Shown: positions 25,949 to 36,431 of the stretch, one piece after another | Numbering within the stretch: position 1 is the stretch's first letter | Layout of the letters: every line of letters begins with the position of its first letter | Assembly (NCBI RefSeq): GCF_007988965.1 | Contig: NZ_BJVD01000001.1 | Span: 620,001-684,000 of the forward strand | Direction: 5' to 3' | Length of the DNA stretch: 64,000 nucleotides | DNA from: Rummeliibacillus stabekisii | GTDB lineage: Bacteria; Bacillota; Bacilli; Bacillales_A; Planococcaceae | Made by a program: the position numbers and the translations under genes | Notes under the pieces: model-generated | What the model was told of the DNA's origin: nothing | Seen by the model: only the letters and a program-made list of their open reading frames with translations | Database searches by the model: none

Positions 25949-27208
25949 TTATTGTTTAGTGCTTTGAAGTTGTTGAGCTGCACTTAAAATCGCAAACTTT
26001 ACGTGTTCATATGTCAAGCCACCTTGAACATAGGCAGTGTATGGAGGGCGAAGCGGACCATCCGCTGATAACTCAATACTGGCTCCTTGTACAAATGTAC
26101 CTGCAGCCATGATCACATCATCGTCATAACCTGGCATAGGAGCAGGTTCAGGTGCAAAGTGTGCATTGACAGGGGAATTTTTTTGGATAGCCTGGCAAAA
26201 TTGGATCATTTGCTCTGGCGTGTTAAATGAAACTGATTGAATTAAATCTGTTCTTTTTGCATCATAGCGCGGTGATGGAGACATCCCAATATCCTCAAGT
26301 ACAGCAGCAGTAAATATAGCTCCTTTTAATGCTTGAGACACTACATGAGGAGCTAAAAAGAATCCTTGATACATATCTAACAGTGCGTTAAGAGATGGAC
26401 CTGCCTCTGCTCCAATACCAGGTGAAGTCATGCGGTATGCGCATTGTTCGACATATTTCGCCTTACCTGCAATATACCCCCCAACTTTTGCTAAACCGCC
26501 GCCAGGGTTTTTAATTAAAGAGCCTGCCATAAGATCTGCACCCAGTTCAGTAGGTTCTACTGCATCCACAAATTCACCGTAGCAATTGTCTACAAAAATG
26601 ATGGCGTCACTTTTAATCAACCGGATTTTTTGAATCATTTCAGCGATCTGATCAATCGTAAACGATGGTCTTGTTGCATACCCCTTAGAACGCTGAATAG
26701 CAATTACTTTCGTTTTATCAGATACCCTCTCTTCAACCTGATCCCAATCAATATATTGATCGTCCAATAAGTCAATATGCTGGTAACTAATATTGAAGTC
26801 TTTTAATGAGCCAGTGTCTTGATCTCCTCCATCCACAATAGACTGAAGTGTATCATATGGTTGTCCTGTAATATACATCAATTCATCACCTGGTCTCAGC
26901 ACTCCAAAAAGGCTAAGAGTGATGGCATGTGTACCCGAAATAATTTGAGGTCGAACAAGCGCCGCTTCCGCTCCGAATGTCTCAGCATAGATACGCTCTA
27001 GATTATCACGCCCTTCATCATCATATCCGTACCCTGTTGAAGGATGGAAATGATGTTCGCTGACATTATTATTACGAAAGGCAGAAAGTACTTTTTGTTG
27101 ATTATAAAAAGCCATTTCATCCGCACGGTTAAAGTAGGGTTTAACCTTCTCTTCAATTTTCTTTGCTAGCATCAATGTTTCATCTGTTAATGGTGACTTG
27201 TAAGCCAT
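25949..27208 (-). CDS. ynbB: YnbB-like PLP enzyme (aluminium-resistance / methionine gamma-lyase-like family)
   Basis: A 419-residue Cys/Met-metabolism-type PLP protein. Visible marks are FHPSTGYGYDDEGRDNLERIYAETFGAEAALVRPQ and the cofactor-lysine region SLIKNPGGGLAKVGGYI with the aspartate in FVDNCYGEFVD. ATG 27208 (GGAG upstream) was chosen over a start 13 codons earlier. In B. subtilis ynbB lies upstream of glnR, and YnbB has been reported to take part in modifying elongation factor P with 5-aminopentanol. The older name aluminium resistance protein is not informative. The exact reaction is unsettled. Confidence 0.88.
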   Translation of the reverse strand: MAYKSPLTDETLMLAKKIEEKVKPYFNRADEMAFYNQQKVLSAFRNNNVSEHHFHPSTGYGYDDEGRDNLERIYAETFGAEAALVRPQIISGTHAITLSLFGVLRPGDELMYITGQPYDTLQSIVDGGDQDTGSLKDFNISYQHIDLLDDQYIDWDQVEERVSDKTKVIAIQRSKGYATRPSFTIDQIAEMIQKIRLIKSDAIIFVDNCYGEFVDAVEPTELGADLMAGSLIKNPGGGLAKVGGYIAGKAKYVEQCAYRMTSPGIGAEAGPSLNALLDMYQGFFLAPHVVSQALKGAIFTAAVLEDIGMSPSPRYDAKRTDLIQSVSFNTPEQMIQFCQAIQKNSPVNAHFAPEPAPMPGYDDDVIMAAGTFVQGASIELSADGPLRPPYTAYVQGGLTYEHVKFAILSAAQQLQSTKQ

Positions 27209-27265
27209 TTTCTCTACTCCGTTCTCTCTAATAATTCCAATCATCATTATTATTGTTTAAATAGC

Positions 27266-27296
27266 AAAAGACGATGCACAAAGCTGTGATCGTCCT
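27266..27296 (-). terminator. Terminator after the rhodanese gene
   Basis: Stem GACGAT-CACA paired with TGTG-ATCGTC (one bulged base) within 27270-27294, followed on the minus strand by TTTTGCTATTT. Confidence 0.65.
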
Positions 27297-27311
27297 CTTT
27301 CCATATAAAAA

Positions 27312-27611
27312 TTAAAATTCCAATTCGCCTTCCCAAGCACTCATGCCGCCTTCAAGATTTGTTACATCGTAACCAAGCCCTTCAAGGTAAGAGCATGCGC
27401 TGAAGCTGCGTCCGCCTGCATGGCAAACAAAGATATAAGGGGTTTCTTTATTTAACTCTTCCATACGCTCTGGAATTTGACCAAGCGGGATATGGATTGC
27501 TCCAGGAATAATACCATTAGCCACTTCCTCATTTTCTCGAACGTCTACAATATGTAAATCTTCGTTCGCATCTAATTTGTTTAATACTTCTTCAGGTGTG
27601 ATTGTTTTCAT
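27312..27611 (-). CDS. Single-domain rhodanese-like protein
   Basis: A 99-residue rhodanese fold with the active-site loop CHAGGRS (catalytic Cys near residue 64) and the CH2-type end LEGGMSAWEGEL. Such proteins carry sulfur as a cysteine persulfide. ATG 27611 follows GGAGGAAT; an upstream in-frame TTG overlaps that site and is rejected. It stands alone between ynbB and hfq with its own terminator. The sulfur acceptor cannot be inferred. Confidence 0.88.
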   Translation of the reverse strand: MKTITPEEVLNKLDANEDLHIVDVRENEEVANGIIPGAIHIPLGQIPERMEELNKETPYIFVCHAGGRSFSACSYLEGLGYDVTNLEGGMSAWEGELEF

Positions 27612-27657
27612 AAATAATTCCTCCAATAATTTTTAAGTATAATATAGAAGGCCGTAA

Positions 27658-27698
27658 GAAAAAAGAGTTAACCACTGTTATAGCAGGTCAACTCTTTC
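27658..27698 (-). terminator. Terminator downstream of hfq
   Basis: A 12-bp stem (27662-27673 with 27686-27697, one G-U pair) with a 12-base loop is followed on the minus strand by TTTTTTC. It lies about 120 bases past the hfq stop. Confidence 0.7.
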
Positions 27699-27819
27699 AT
27701 CTATGCCGTCTATCAAGTACTATTAGCTTTTAACCATCCAATTTGCAAATGAAAAGTTTAAGTGGCGATTGTCGGTTAAACTCTGGATAAAAACTACACA
27801 TAAAACGCTGTAACCCTTA

Positions 27820-28047
27820 TTACTCTTCTTCTTGTTGGAATGCGACAGGCTTAGATGGTGCAAATGTAGAAATAGCATGCTTATAGATCAAATGTTGCTT
27901 TCCTTCTGCTTCTAGCAAAACAGTGAAATTATCGTATGAACGGATTGTACCCTTTAATTGAAAACCATTTAGCAAAAATACTGTAACAAAAATACCATTT
28001 TTTCTTAATTGATTTAAATATGCATCTTGTAAATTAACTGTTTTCAA
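27820..28047 (-). CDS. hfq: RNA chaperone Hfq
   Basis: A 75-residue Sm-fold protein: Sm1 ([13 protein letters not shown]) and Sm2 containing YKHAISTF (the YKH motif that binds the RNA 3' end). It assembles as a hexamer. It follows miaA by 57 bases, the standard miaA-hfq order. The acidic C-terminal tail is very short, as in other bacilli. Confidence 0.96.
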   Translation of the reverse strand: MKTVNLQDAYLNQLRKNGIFVTVFLLNGFQLKGTIRSYDNFTVLLEAEGKQHLIYKHAISTFAPSKPVAFQQEEE

Positions 28048-28104
28048 TCCTTTTCCCCCTCGTTCTCTTTTAAGTATTTATTCGCCAAAGTGATGCCGAA
28101 TCCT

Positions 28105-29022
28105 CTATTTGCTTAAAATTTGACTTAATATTTCCACTATACCCATTTCTGCGTTATACCATTCAATTTCCATCTTATTACGAAAATAAGTAAGCTGACG
28201 TTTTGCATAATGCCTAGAATTTCGTTTTAGGGTTTCTATAGCTTCATCAAATGAGACTAACCCATCTAAATATGCGTAAATTTCTTTATAACCAATCGCT
28301 TTAATAGACTGGACATCGCGAATATCCCTTTTATAGAGCCGCTCCACTTCTTCAAGCAACCCTTTATCGATCATTTGGTCTACTCGCTGATTGATTCGAC
28401 TATATAGCATTGCTCGATCCATATCTAAACCTATGATCCGATGTTGATAGATTGGAATGTTTCCACGATGCTGTTCTTCATTTGATTTTTTGATTGTGCT
28501 GTGTTCTGCCATTTCAAGAGCACGTATGACACGCCTTGTATTATTTGGATGTATAGTGCTGCCTGTTTCGGGATCAACTGACATCAGCTTTGCATGCATA
28601 GCTTCCGGTCCTTTTTCCTCTAACTCATCGTAGTAACGACGTCTGATTTCTTCATCAATTTTTTCGTCTGTAAAACGAAAATCATATAGCACAGATTGGA
28701 TATAAAGACCTGTGCCTCCTACAATAATGGGAAATTTCCCTCTTTCTTTTATTTCATTAATTTTATGTCGTACTAATTGCTGGTATTCTGCTACAGACAT
28801 TGAATCTGTGGGCTCCTTAATATCCAACAAATGATGTGGAATTCCTTCCATTTCACCTGGGGTTATTTTAGCCGTGCCTATGTTTAAATCCTTATAAACC
28901 TGCATGGAATCACCATTGATAATTTCACCATCAAGAGCTTTGGCTAGTTTAATACTTAGTGCTGTTTTTCCCACAGCAGTAGGCCCTACAATCGCTATTA
29001 CATCTATATCTTTTTGTTGCAT
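28105..29022 (-). CDS. miaA: tRNA dimethylallyltransferase
   Basis: Transfers a dimethylallyl group to N6 of A37 in tRNAs reading U-starting codons; MiaB, also encoded in this window, later methylthiolates the product. P-loop [10 protein letters not shown], the [15 protein letters not shown] substrate region and VGGTGLYIQ are present. ATG 29022 behind GGAG was preferred over an in-frame TTG at 29040. Its start lies inside the preceding lipase gene (19-base overlap), suggesting coupled translation. Confidence 0.95.
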   Translation of the reverse strand: MQQKDIDVIAIVGPTAVGKTALSIKLAKALDGEIINGDSMQVYKDLNIGTAKITPGEMEGIPHHLLDIKEPTDSMSVAEYQQLVRHKINEIKERGKFPIIVGGTGLYIQSVLYDFRFTDEKIDEEIRRRYYDELEEKGPEAMHAKLMSVDPETGSTIHPNNTRRVIRALEMAEHSTIKKSNEEQHRGNIPIYQHRIIGLDMDRAMLYSRINQRVDQMIDKGLLEEVERLYKRDIRDVQSIKAIGYKEIYAYLDGLVSFDEAIETLKRNSRHYAKRQLTYFRNKMEIEWYNAEMGIVEILSQILSK

Positions 29023-29942
29023 TCTTTTTTCTCCAACCAATTCAGTATTGTTTGTATGACAAAGTCATTATTTATTTCATTTAGTATTTCATGACGCATT
29101 TCAGTAAACAGCTGTACAGTAATATCTTGCAATCCAGCTCGGCTCAACTGCCTAGCTACACGCCAAACCCCTTTTTCAAAGCCGCCTACCGGATCTTTTG
29201 AGCCGCTAATTAGTAATATCGGTAAATCTTTTCGAATTCGCGCTACTTCAGCGTGCTTTGATAATGTAATAATACCTCCCAATAAATCTACAAAAAATTG
29301 ATTGGTAGAGATAAAACCACAATCATCATCCGCTAAGTATTTTTTAATTTCTGCTTCATCTCTCGTGAGCCAATCTACAGCTGTTTTGGGGTGAGTGATT
29401 TTTTTGTTGAACAGACCAAAAGATAATTGATTCAACAGCTTACTTTCTTCACGTTTTCCTTTTCCAGCAGCTAACCCTTTTGCCAAATTGGCACCAGCAT
29501 AATGCTGAACACCGACTGAACCGGTCCCACAGTAAATCGCCTTGCATAGCTCCTCGCTATATAACTCTGAATATCTCCTAGCGACAAAAGAGCCCATGCT
29601 ATGTCCGAAAAGAATCATTTTCGGCAGTTCGTACTGTGTGCGTATTTCATCAGTTACTGTCTTTACATCTTCTACCACATGTTCAAAACCATTTTTCTCA
29701 CTAAAAAACCCTTTTACTTCGTGATTTAATTCAGCCGTTTTGCCATGGCCTCGATGGTCATGCATAGAGACAAGATATCCTGTATCTACTAATTTTTCTG
29801 CAAAGCCGAGATACCGGCCTTGATGCTCTGCCATGCCATGTAAAATATGAATATGGCCTTTAATCTCTTGGGTAGGCTCAATAATCGTAGCAGCCAGACG
29901 ATGACCATCTTTAGCTGCTACGTTGAGTGTTTTCTTATTCAT
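29004..29942 (-). CDS. Alpha/beta hydrolase, monoacylglycerol lipase/lysophospholipase-like
   Basis: A 312-residue serine hydrolase with the nucleophile elbow GHSMGS (S115), oxyanion [10 protein letters not shown] and HDHRGHGKT, catalytic Asp in SGSKDPVGG and a late His in EMRHEILNE. The pattern is that of Hydrolase_4 enzymes such as YtpA/PldB-type lysophospholipases and bacterial monoglyceride lipases. No signal peptide, so it is cytoplasmic. It overlaps glpD by 8 bases and miaA by 19. Co-expression with glpD hints at glycerolipid breakdown, but this is inference. Confidence 0.82.
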   Translation of the reverse strand: MNKKTLNVAAKDGHRLAATIIEPTQEIKGHIHILHGMAEHQGRYLGFAEKLVDTGYLVSMHDHRGHGKTAELNHEVKGFFSEKNGFEHVVEDVKTVTDEIRTQYELPKMILFGHSMGSFVARRYSELYSEELCKAIYCGTGSVGVQHYAGANLAKGLAAGKGKREESKLLNQLSFGLFNKKITHPKTAVDWLTRDEAEIKKYLADDDCGFISTNQFFVDLLGGIITLSKHAEVARIRKDLPILLISGSKDPVGGFEKGVWRVARQLSRAGLQDITVQLFTEMRHEILNEINNDFVIQTILNWLEKKECNKKI

Positions 29943-31590
29943 ATGATGCTCCGTTTGCAAAGTGTCCTGCATCATAAAGTAGATCTTCTAACTCTTTAGT
30001 GAATTTATTTACTTCTTCGGTGGTATATTGCAAATACTTGCTCATCAAGTTGATCACTTCATCTTTATACATCTTCACACTGTCAATATCAAAGTACATT
30101 TTAGAAGACCGCCGTACTAAGAAATCTGCTGGTTTATAAGCCATTTCAAATTGGATTGCATAAATCAACTGTGCATGCATAGCAAGAGGCAGCTGAATTC
30201 CTTCTTCTCTTGGCAATGTTTGCATAATACGATACAATTCATCAATATTTGTTCCATAACGTCTTACAAGTCTCTCTGCTTCGTTAAAGGTTAAACCATA
30301 ACGTGTTCCTTCTTGTGCCTTGTAATGAACATATGCTTCAAAATTTCCAGAATGAATGCCTTTCGCCCCTGATAGTGACAAATCTTTTGTAATACATGGT
30401 CCGACTTTTTTAAATTTATGGCTAGATACAATTTTATCTACTGTTTTCTCTGCCATCTTGCGGTACCCTGTCAATTTGCCGCCTGCCATTGTCAGCAATC
30501 CAGTAGGTGATTCCCAAATTTCATCTTTGCGTGATATCTCAGATGGATCTTTTCCTTCTTCATAAATCAGCGGCCTTACACCTGCCCAGCATGATTCTAC
30601 ATCTTCTTCAGACACATCTACATCAGGGAAAATATAATGAATCGTATCTAATAGATAATCAATGTCTTCTTTCGTCGCAACTGGCTTTACTGGATTTTTA
30701 TCATAAAATGTATCCGTTGTGCCAACATATGTCTTGCCATCCCGTGGAATAGCAAACACCATACGGCCGTCAGGTGCATCAAAGTAAATAGATTGTTGTA
30801 ATGGAAAATGCGATTGATCAATAACAATATGGACACCCTTTGTAAGTCGAAGCTTTTTATTATTACTGATTTTATCTTTTTGGCGCATTTTATCTACCCA
30901 TGGCCCTGTTGCATTCACGACAGATTTTGCTTGAATTGTCCATTTTCTTTGAGTGATTTGATCTCTCACGACTGCACCGGCTACTTTTTTGCCATCGTAT
31001 ACAAAATCCTCAACCATCGCATAGTTTAAGCATACAGCACCTAATTCTACTGCTTTTTTCAGAACTTCAATCGTTAAGCGGGCATCATCTGTTCGATACT
31101 CTACATAATAGCCTCCGCCTTTAAGCTTATCTTTGTTCAATAATGGCTCTTTCGCTAGAGTCTCTTTCGGTGATAACATTGTACGACGTTCGGATTTTTT
31201 GACGCCTGCAAGCCGGTCATACATATTTAATCCTAATGATGTGGATAAAGGCCCAAATGTACCTCCTTTATAAAATGGAAGTAACATCCATTGAGGAGTC
31301 GTAATATGCACACCATTTTCATAGACGATTTCTCTTTCTCTGCCCGTTTCTTTTACAATACCGACTTGCAACTGTTTCAAATAACGTAAGCCGCCGTGCA
31401 CAAGCTTAGTTGAACGACTGGATGTACCCGCAGCAAAATCTTGCATTTCGACTAAAGCTACAGACAATCCACGTGATACTGCATCGAGCGCAATCCCAGC
31501 ACCCGTAATACCCCCACCTACAACTAAGACATCGAATGAATAGTTGTTCAACGTGTTCATTACTTCATCTCTTTTAATGGCTGAAAACAT
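29935..31590 (-). CDS. glpD: Aerobic glycerol-3-phosphate dehydrogenase
   Basis: FAD enzyme oxidising glycerol-3-phosphate to dihydroxyacetone phosphate and reducing the quinone pool. The FAD motif [10 protein letters not shown] is at residues 23-32, followed by [15 protein letters not shown] and, later, [15 protein letters not shown]. Length 551 is typical. AAAGGAGG precedes the ATG. Its usual partners glpP, glpF and glpK are absent here; instead the gene sits 25 bases after mutL and overlaps a lipase gene. No GlpP-type terminator/antiterminator leader is possible in the short mutL gap. Confidence 0.95.
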   Translation of the reverse strand: MFSAIKRDEVMNTLNNYSFDVLVVGGGITGAGIALDAVSRGLSVALVEMQDFAAGTSSRSTKLVHGGLRYLKQLQVGIVKETGREREIVYENGVHITTPQWMLLPFYKGGTFGPLSTSLGLNMYDRLAGVKKSERRTMLSPKETLAKEPLLNKDKLKGGGYYVEYRTDDARLTIEVLKKAVELGAVCLNYAMVEDFVYDGKKVAGAVVRDQITQRKWTIQAKSVVNATGPWVDKMRQKDKISNNKKLRLTKGVHIVIDQSHFPLQQSIYFDAPDGRMVFAIPRDGKTYVGTTDTFYDKNPVKPVATKEDIDYLLDTIHYIFPDVDVSEEDVESCWAGVRPLIYEEGKDPSEISRKDEIWESPTGLLTMAGGKLTGYRKMAEKTVDKIVSSHKFKKVGPCITKDLSLSGAKGIHSGNFEAYVHYKAQEGTRYGLTFNEAERLVRRYGTNIDELYRIMQTLPREEGIQLPLAMHAQLIYAIQFEMAYKPADFLVRRSSKMYFDIDSVKMYKDEVINLMSKYLQYTTEEVNKFTKELEDLLYDAGHFANGASYE

Positions 31591-31615
31591 ATTAAATTTC
31601 CTCCTTTTGCACTTT

Positions 31616-33499
31616 TTACATCACGCGTTTAAACATTTTTTCAATTTCATATGTTCTAAAATGAACGATCACTGGCCTGCCGTGAGGACACGTAAATGGA
31701 TTCTCCCTTAGCTTTAAATCCTCTAATAGTCTTTCCATCTGTGGCTGATCTAAATAATGGTTAGCTTTAATGGAACGCTTGCAGCTCATCATTATTGCTG
31801 CTGACTCTCGCAGTTTTTTTATATCCGTTACGCGGCTATGCAGCACCTGTTCAATTAACTCTTCAATAATCTCTGATTCCATATTTACTGGGAACCAGGT
31901 CGGATATTCCCGTACTATAAATGAGTTTTGGCCAAATTCCTCGAGATATACACCTACTTCTTCAAGAGCTTTGGTATTTTCCTTCAAAGTGAGTGCTTCA
32001 TCCGCTGAATAATGGAAGGTCAATGGCAAAAGTAACGCTTGACGTTCATCAGGATTTACTTCTCCAACCTTTTCTTTAAAATACTCATACTTTATCCTCT
32101 CTTGCGCTGCATGTTGGTCAATAAGATAGAATCCATCTATGCTTTGCGCCACAATATACGTGCCGTGTATTTGGCCGACAATCTCCAATTCCGGAAATGG
32201 TTCTTTGAAAGGTTCAGGATGTTGGCTTTCCTGAGCCTTTGGAACATTAAAATCATCCAATTGCTCAGCGCTCTCATCCACGCCATCTATCATGTCTACT
32301 TGCGGCCCATCTTTTAACTCTTCCCATTTCTCCTCTACAATAAAACCTTTGTCTTGTCCTTTTAAATCTTCTGGAATAAAGAATTCTTCCTTTGACTTAG
32401 GTTTTTCATTGAATTGTGGTAGGCTCGTCGTGTCGTAATTAACCGTCTTCCAGAAGTTAATTTGTTCTGTAGAACGCGGAATCTTTTTCTTTTTCTCCAT
32501 TATTTCAGGAGGTTGCATTGACTGACGAATCGCACGGTGAAGTGAAGTTTCAATCAATTGGATTAAATCGGGCTCTTTGCTTAAACGTATTTGCTGTTTT
32601 GCAGGATGAACATTTACATCAGTTAAATACGGGTCACCTTCAATATGAAGCACAGCTATCGGATATCTGCCTATTGGCAAGAAAGTATGATAGGCATCAA
32701 TTAACGCCTTTTGAATGGTGTAATGACGCACCCATCGTCCATTGACAAATATAGAGATGTAATTTTTAGAAGCTCTTGTAATTTCAGATGCTGTCGCATA
32801 ACCAGATATAGTATAGTCATTTGTTTGACCTTCAAAATGAACCATTTTTTTCGCATTAGCCACGCCGTAGATAGCTGCCAATACCTGCCTTACATCGCCA
32901 CGGCCATTCGTTTTAAGCAATGTATTCGCCCCGTGCGCCAGCCTAAATGCGATATCTGGATAGCACAATGCAAGACGATTCATCAAATCAATTGTATGAC
33001 CAAGCTCTGTTTGTATAGTCTTCATATACTTTAAACGTGCAGGAGTATTGAAAAAAAGCTGTGAAACAGTCAGGTTAGTTCCCTTGCGCAAAGGCCCCGG
33101 TTTTTGCTCTACAATATGTCCACCCTCCATAAAAACTTCAATACCACTTTCTCCGTTTGAAGTTTCAAGATGAACTTTTGAAACCGACGCTATACTTGCA
33201 AGTGCCTCGCCTCTAAATCCTAGCGTCCGGATGCGGAATAAGTCATGCTCGTTGTTAATTTTACTGGTAGCATGACGTTGAAAAGAGACTAGCGCATCCT
33301 CTTCATCCATGCCGCAACCATTATCAATGACTTGGATTGAAGTTAAGCCTGCTTCTTCTAATACTACTTCAATAGTAGTACTACCTGCATCGATTGCATT
33401 CTCTACTAATTCTTTCACAACAGAAGAAGGGCGTTCCACCACTTCCCCTGCCGCAATTTTATTGGACAAAAATTCATCCATAATATGAATATGTCCCAT
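31616..33499 (-). CDS. mutL: DNA mismatch repair protein MutL (endonuclease type)
   Basis: GHKL ATPase coordinating mismatch repair: [29 protein letters not shown] and GFRGEAL are intact in the N-terminal half. The C-terminal domain has the endonuclease metal motif [12 protein letters not shown] and the zinc-associated CPHGRP, so this MutL nicks DNA itself, as in B. subtilis. The linker (about 335-430) is variable and acidic. It begins 15 bases after mutS. Confidence 0.96.
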   Translation of the reverse strand: MGHIHIMDEFLSNKIAAGEVVERPSSVVKELVENAIDAGSTTIEVVLEEAGLTSIQVIDNGCGMDEEDALVSFQRHATSKINNEHDLFRIRTLGFRGEALASIASVSKVHLETSNGESGIEVFMEGGHIVEQKPGPLRKGTNLTVSQLFFNTPARLKYMKTIQTELGHTIDLMNRLALCYPDIAFRLAHGANTLLKTNGRGDVRQVLAAIYGVANAKKMVHFEGQTNDYTISGYATASEITRASKNYISIFVNGRWVRHYTIQKALIDAYHTFLPIGRYPIAVLHIEGDPYLTDVNVHPAKQQIRLSKEPDLIQLIETSLHRAIRQSMQPPEIMEKKKKIPRSTEQINFWKTVNYDTTSLPQFNEKPKSKEEFFIPEDLKGQDKGFIVEEKWEELKDGPQVDMIDGVDESAEQLDDFNVPKAQESQHPEPFKEPFPELEIVGQIHGTYIVAQSIDGFYLIDQHAAQERIKYEYFKEKVGEVNPDERQALLLPLTFHYSADEALTLKENTKALEEVGVYLEEFGQNSFIVREYPTWFPVNMESEIIEELIEQVLHSRVTDIKKLRESAAIMMSCKRSIKANHYLDQPQMERLLEDLKLRENPFTCPHGRPVIVHFRTYEIEKMFKRVM

Positions 33500-33514
33500 T
33501 TACTACATCTCCTA

Positions 33515-36112
33515 TTACTTTAATAATTTCTGCTGAAGCGAGTATACAAGCTGCAGTGCCTCCATTGGCGTTGTACCTGAGACGTTTACTTGCTTCAACG
33601 TGTCAATAATTTCATTTTCCGATGGCGAATAGTCTGGCTCGGCTTTCGTTTGGGGTAACGCCGGCTTCTCTTCTTCAAAAAGGGATAGCTGTGTTTCTTC
33701 ATGCACAGCTAGTGATTTCTTGGCATTTTTCTCCATATTTTGGTCAGCGCCTTCAAACTGGTTTAGTAATATTCGTGCGCGTTCAATAATAGCAGAAGGC
33801 AATTCAGCTAGTTCCGCTACATGAATACCATAGCTTTTATCCGCTGGTCCTTTTTTTACTTTATGCAAAAATACAACTTTACCATCTTGCTCTGTTGCAG
33901 AAACATGAACATTCTGAAGCCTCTCTAATTCATTCTCAAGTGTTGTGAGCTCATGGTAATGGGTAGAAAATAACGTATTGGCGCCAATCTTGTCATGGAT
34001 ATATTCCATCATCGACTGCGCTAATGCCATACCATCATACGTAGACGTTCCTCTACCTATTTCATCAAAGAGTAATAAGCTGCTGCTTGTTGCATTAGTG
34101 ATGGCTTGCTGTGATTCAAGCATTTCAACCATAAACGTACTCTGGCCACCAGCTAAGTCATCTGCAGCGCCAATCCGAGTGAAGATTTGATCGATGATCG
34201 GTAATTCTGCTGCATCTGCTGGTACGTAACACCCAATTTGGGCCATCACTGCAATTAATGCAACTTGCCGCATATAAGTACTTTTCCCGGACATATTCGG
34301 TCCTGTAATCAGCATCATATTTTGCTCAGCACTTAAAACGCAATCATTCGGTACATATAGTTGCTTGTTCATCATCTTTTCAACTACCGGATGTCGTCCA
34401 TTTGTAATTTTCATAGAACGTTCAGTGTGAAATACCGGTTTTATAAAATGATATTTTTCCGATACCTCAGCAAAGCTTATGAGAACATCTAATTCGCTAA
34501 TGGAAGCAGCCAATGCTTGTAGTCGAGGAATAAATTGTTTCAATTCCTCTCTGACCTCTGTAAATAGTTGATATTCAAGGACCAGACTTTCTTCTTCGGC
34601 ATGCAAAATGATAGATTCTTTTTCTTTCAATTCCTCTGTAATATATCTTTCAGCGTTTGCCAATGTCTGTTTTCGTTCATAACGAGATAAATCCACTGCA
34701 TTGATATTGGATTTTGTCACTTCAATGTAATAGCCAAATACACGGTTATAGCCGATTTTCAAATTTTTAATTCCTGTTTCTTGTCGCTCTCTTTGTTCCA
34801 ATTGAGCTATCCAATCTTTCCCGTTATGTGAAGCATCCCGAAATTCATCAAGCTTTTCATTGAAGCCTTCCCTTATAACGCCACCTTCTTTGACTGAGAT
34901 AGGCGGATGGTCTGTAATAGCATTACTTAAGTAAGCTAGAACATCATCACACGCGTCAATTACCCGACCTAGCGAAGGAAGTTGATCCCCGTTCGATTTT
35001 AATAGCACATTCTTTATAGCAGGAATGTTGTATAGGGAGTCACGTAATTGAGCCAAATCTCTGCCGCCTACATTGCCAAAAGCAACTCTTCCAGCAAGTC
35101 GTTCTAAGTCATAAACTTTCGAAAGAAGCTCTTTTAATTCTGCCCTTGCAAAATAATCTTCTAGCAGTTCCGTTACAATGTTTAGACGTTGTTCAATTGC
35201 ACCTCGGCTGGCTAATGGCTGATGTAGCCATTGCTTTAATTTCCGACCGCCCATTGCTGTAGATGTATCGTCCAACAGCCAAAGTAGCGTTCCCTTCAAA
35301 TCACCACGTAATGAAGAAATCAACTCTAGATTGCGTTTGGAGTTGGCATCAATCTTCAAATAATGCTTGGTTTCATGGAAAACAAATGATTGTATGTGAC
35401 TTAATGAACGCATTTGGGTATGTTCAATATAACAAAGCAATAACTGGCAAGCTTTGTGCAACTCTTTTGGTACATCTGCAAAATAACGTAGTTGGTATTC
35501 CGCTATACTATCAACCCTATTCTCGATTGATAGAACAACAGACGAAGAAGAGGCAAGGCTTTGGAAGTCATCGTAAACAGCTTCTTCTATCACCAATTCT
35601 CTAATATTCAAAGCATGCAGCTGTTGGAACAATTCCTTTTTCTCGCCTTCAATCCACATCGCAGCCGCTTCCCCTGTTGATAGATCAAGATAACTGAATG
35701 CAAATTGATTATTATTTAGTTTTACAGCTGCACCAATAAAGTGATTGGACTTACCGTCTAGGTCTTTACCTTCCATAATAGTGCCTGGCGTAATAAGTTG
35801 AACCACTTCTCGTTTAACTACACCCTTTGCGACTTTTGGATCTTCTGTTTGTTCACATACAGCTACTTTAAATCCTTTTTGTACGAGTGTTTCAATGTAA
35901 TTTTGGGCAGAATGATGAGGAACGCCACACATGGGTATACGCTCTTTTGAGCCTGCATCTCTGCTCGTTAATGTAATTTCTAATAATTGAGAAGCACGAA
36001 CAGCATCATCAAAAAACATTTCATAGAAATCGCCTAAGCGAAAAAATAAAAAAGCATCTTTATAATCTGCTTTTATCTGCAAATATTGTTGCATCATAGG
36101 TGTATAAGACAT
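33515..36112 (-). CDS. mutS: DNA mismatch repair protein MutS
   Basis: Mismatch-recognition ATPase of 865 residues. The mismatch-probing Phe-x-Glu motif is in FRLGDFYEMFFDD near the N-terminus; Walker A GPNMSGKST, the Q-loop region GAADDLAGGQSTFMVEM and Walker B DEIGRGTST lie in the C-terminal ATPase. A beta-clamp-type motif (QLSLFEEE) is present in the C-terminal linker. It heads the mutS-mutL-glpD-lipase-miaA run. Confidence 0.97.
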   Translation of the reverse strand: MSYTPMMQQYLQIKADYKDAFLFFRLGDFYEMFFDDAVRASQLLEITLTSRDAGSKERIPMCGVPHHSAQNYIETLVQKGFKVAVCEQTEDPKVAKGVVKREVVQLITPGTIMEGKDLDGKSNHFIGAAVKLNNNQFAFSYLDLSTGEAAAMWIEGEKKELFQQLHALNIRELVIEEAVYDDFQSLASSSSVVLSIENRVDSIAEYQLRYFADVPKELHKACQLLLCYIEHTQMRSLSHIQSFVFHETKHYLKIDANSKRNLELISSLRGDLKGTLLWLLDDTSTAMGGRKLKQWLHQPLASRGAIEQRLNIVTELLEDYFARAELKELLSKVYDLERLAGRVAFGNVGGRDLAQLRDSLYNIPAIKNVLLKSNGDQLPSLGRVIDACDDVLAYLSNAITDHPPISVKEGGVIREGFNEKLDEFRDASHNGKDWIAQLEQRERQETGIKNLKIGYNRVFGYYIEVTKSNINAVDLSRYERKQTLANAERYITEELKEKESIILHAEEESLVLEYQLFTEVREELKQFIPRLQALAASISELDVLISFAEVSEKYHFIKPVFHTERSMKITNGRHPVVEKMMNKQLYVPNDCVLSAEQNMMLITGPNMSGKSTYMRQVALIAVMAQIGCYVPADAAELPIIDQIFTRIGAADDLAGGQSTFMVEMLESQQAITNATSSSLLLFDEIGRGTSTYDGMALAQSMMEYIHDKIGANTLFSTHYHELTTLENELERLQNVHVSATEQDGKVVFLHKVKKGPADKSYGIHVAELAELPSAIIERARILLNQFEGADQNMEKNAKKSLAVHEETQLSLFEEEKPALPQTKAEPDYSPSENEIIDTLKQVNVSGTTPMEALQLVYSLQQKLLK

Positions 36113-36292
36113 TTTAATACCTCTCTTATGTTGCTAAATCTTATTATTATTATAGCAAATGGGTGTCGAAAAATCGTTTATCAGTCATTGGAAAGTGTTT
36201 TTATAGGAAGCCCAGCTACTACCTTTAAAATTTTTAAGGCATTTACGTTACAATCCTTTTCTTCCCTGAATAGAACAGCTAAAATAGAAAAG

Positions 36293-36305
36293 GAAATATT
36301 TTTTC
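36293..36305. promoter_or_regulatory. Candidate RpiR-type operator 1 upstream of gntK
   Basis: The 13-mer GAAATATTTTTTC is the exact reverse complement of a site in the gnd/rpiR intergenic region. It keeps the GAAA...TTTC symmetry seen in several RpiR-family operators. Confidence 0.45.
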
Positions 36306-36319
36306 TGAAACCGTTTTAT
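36306..36319. promoter_or_regulatory. Weak candidate cre (CcpA) site upstream of gntK
   Basis: TGAAACCGTTTTAT keeps TGAAANCGNTTT of the cre consensus but lacks the final CA. It abuts operator 1. Confidence 0.3.
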
Positions 36320-36323
36320 TACA

Positions 36324-36339
36324 AGAAATAATTTTTATT
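36324..36339. promoter_or_regulatory. Candidate operator 2 upstream of gntK
   Basis: AGAAATAATTTTTATT resembles the GGAAAAAATTTTTATT stretch found upstream of gntP (14 of 16 bases). Confidence 0.35.
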
Positions 36340-36431
36340 ATTTAATCTATTATATCTATTTAACGTTTCCTTACAATGGTTTTACCAGATGAGCGAAATG
36401 AACTTAAAAGATAACAAAAGGAGCCATCTAC

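Larger units (their letters stand above)
36113..36431. other. 319-base divergent control region between mutS and gntK
   Basis: No gene. Near mutS, a minus-strand extended -10 (TGC TATAAT, -10 at 36149-36154) is the likely mutS promoter. The gntK side (36290-36340) carries two related AT-rich motifs and a possible CcpA site, listed separately, and AAAGGAG before the gntK ATG. Confidence 0.5.

Noticed and set aside
36086-36331. 81-residue open frame spanning the mutS start
   Set aside because: Overlaps the mutS promoter and start codon on the other strand; composition is that of non-coding DNA.
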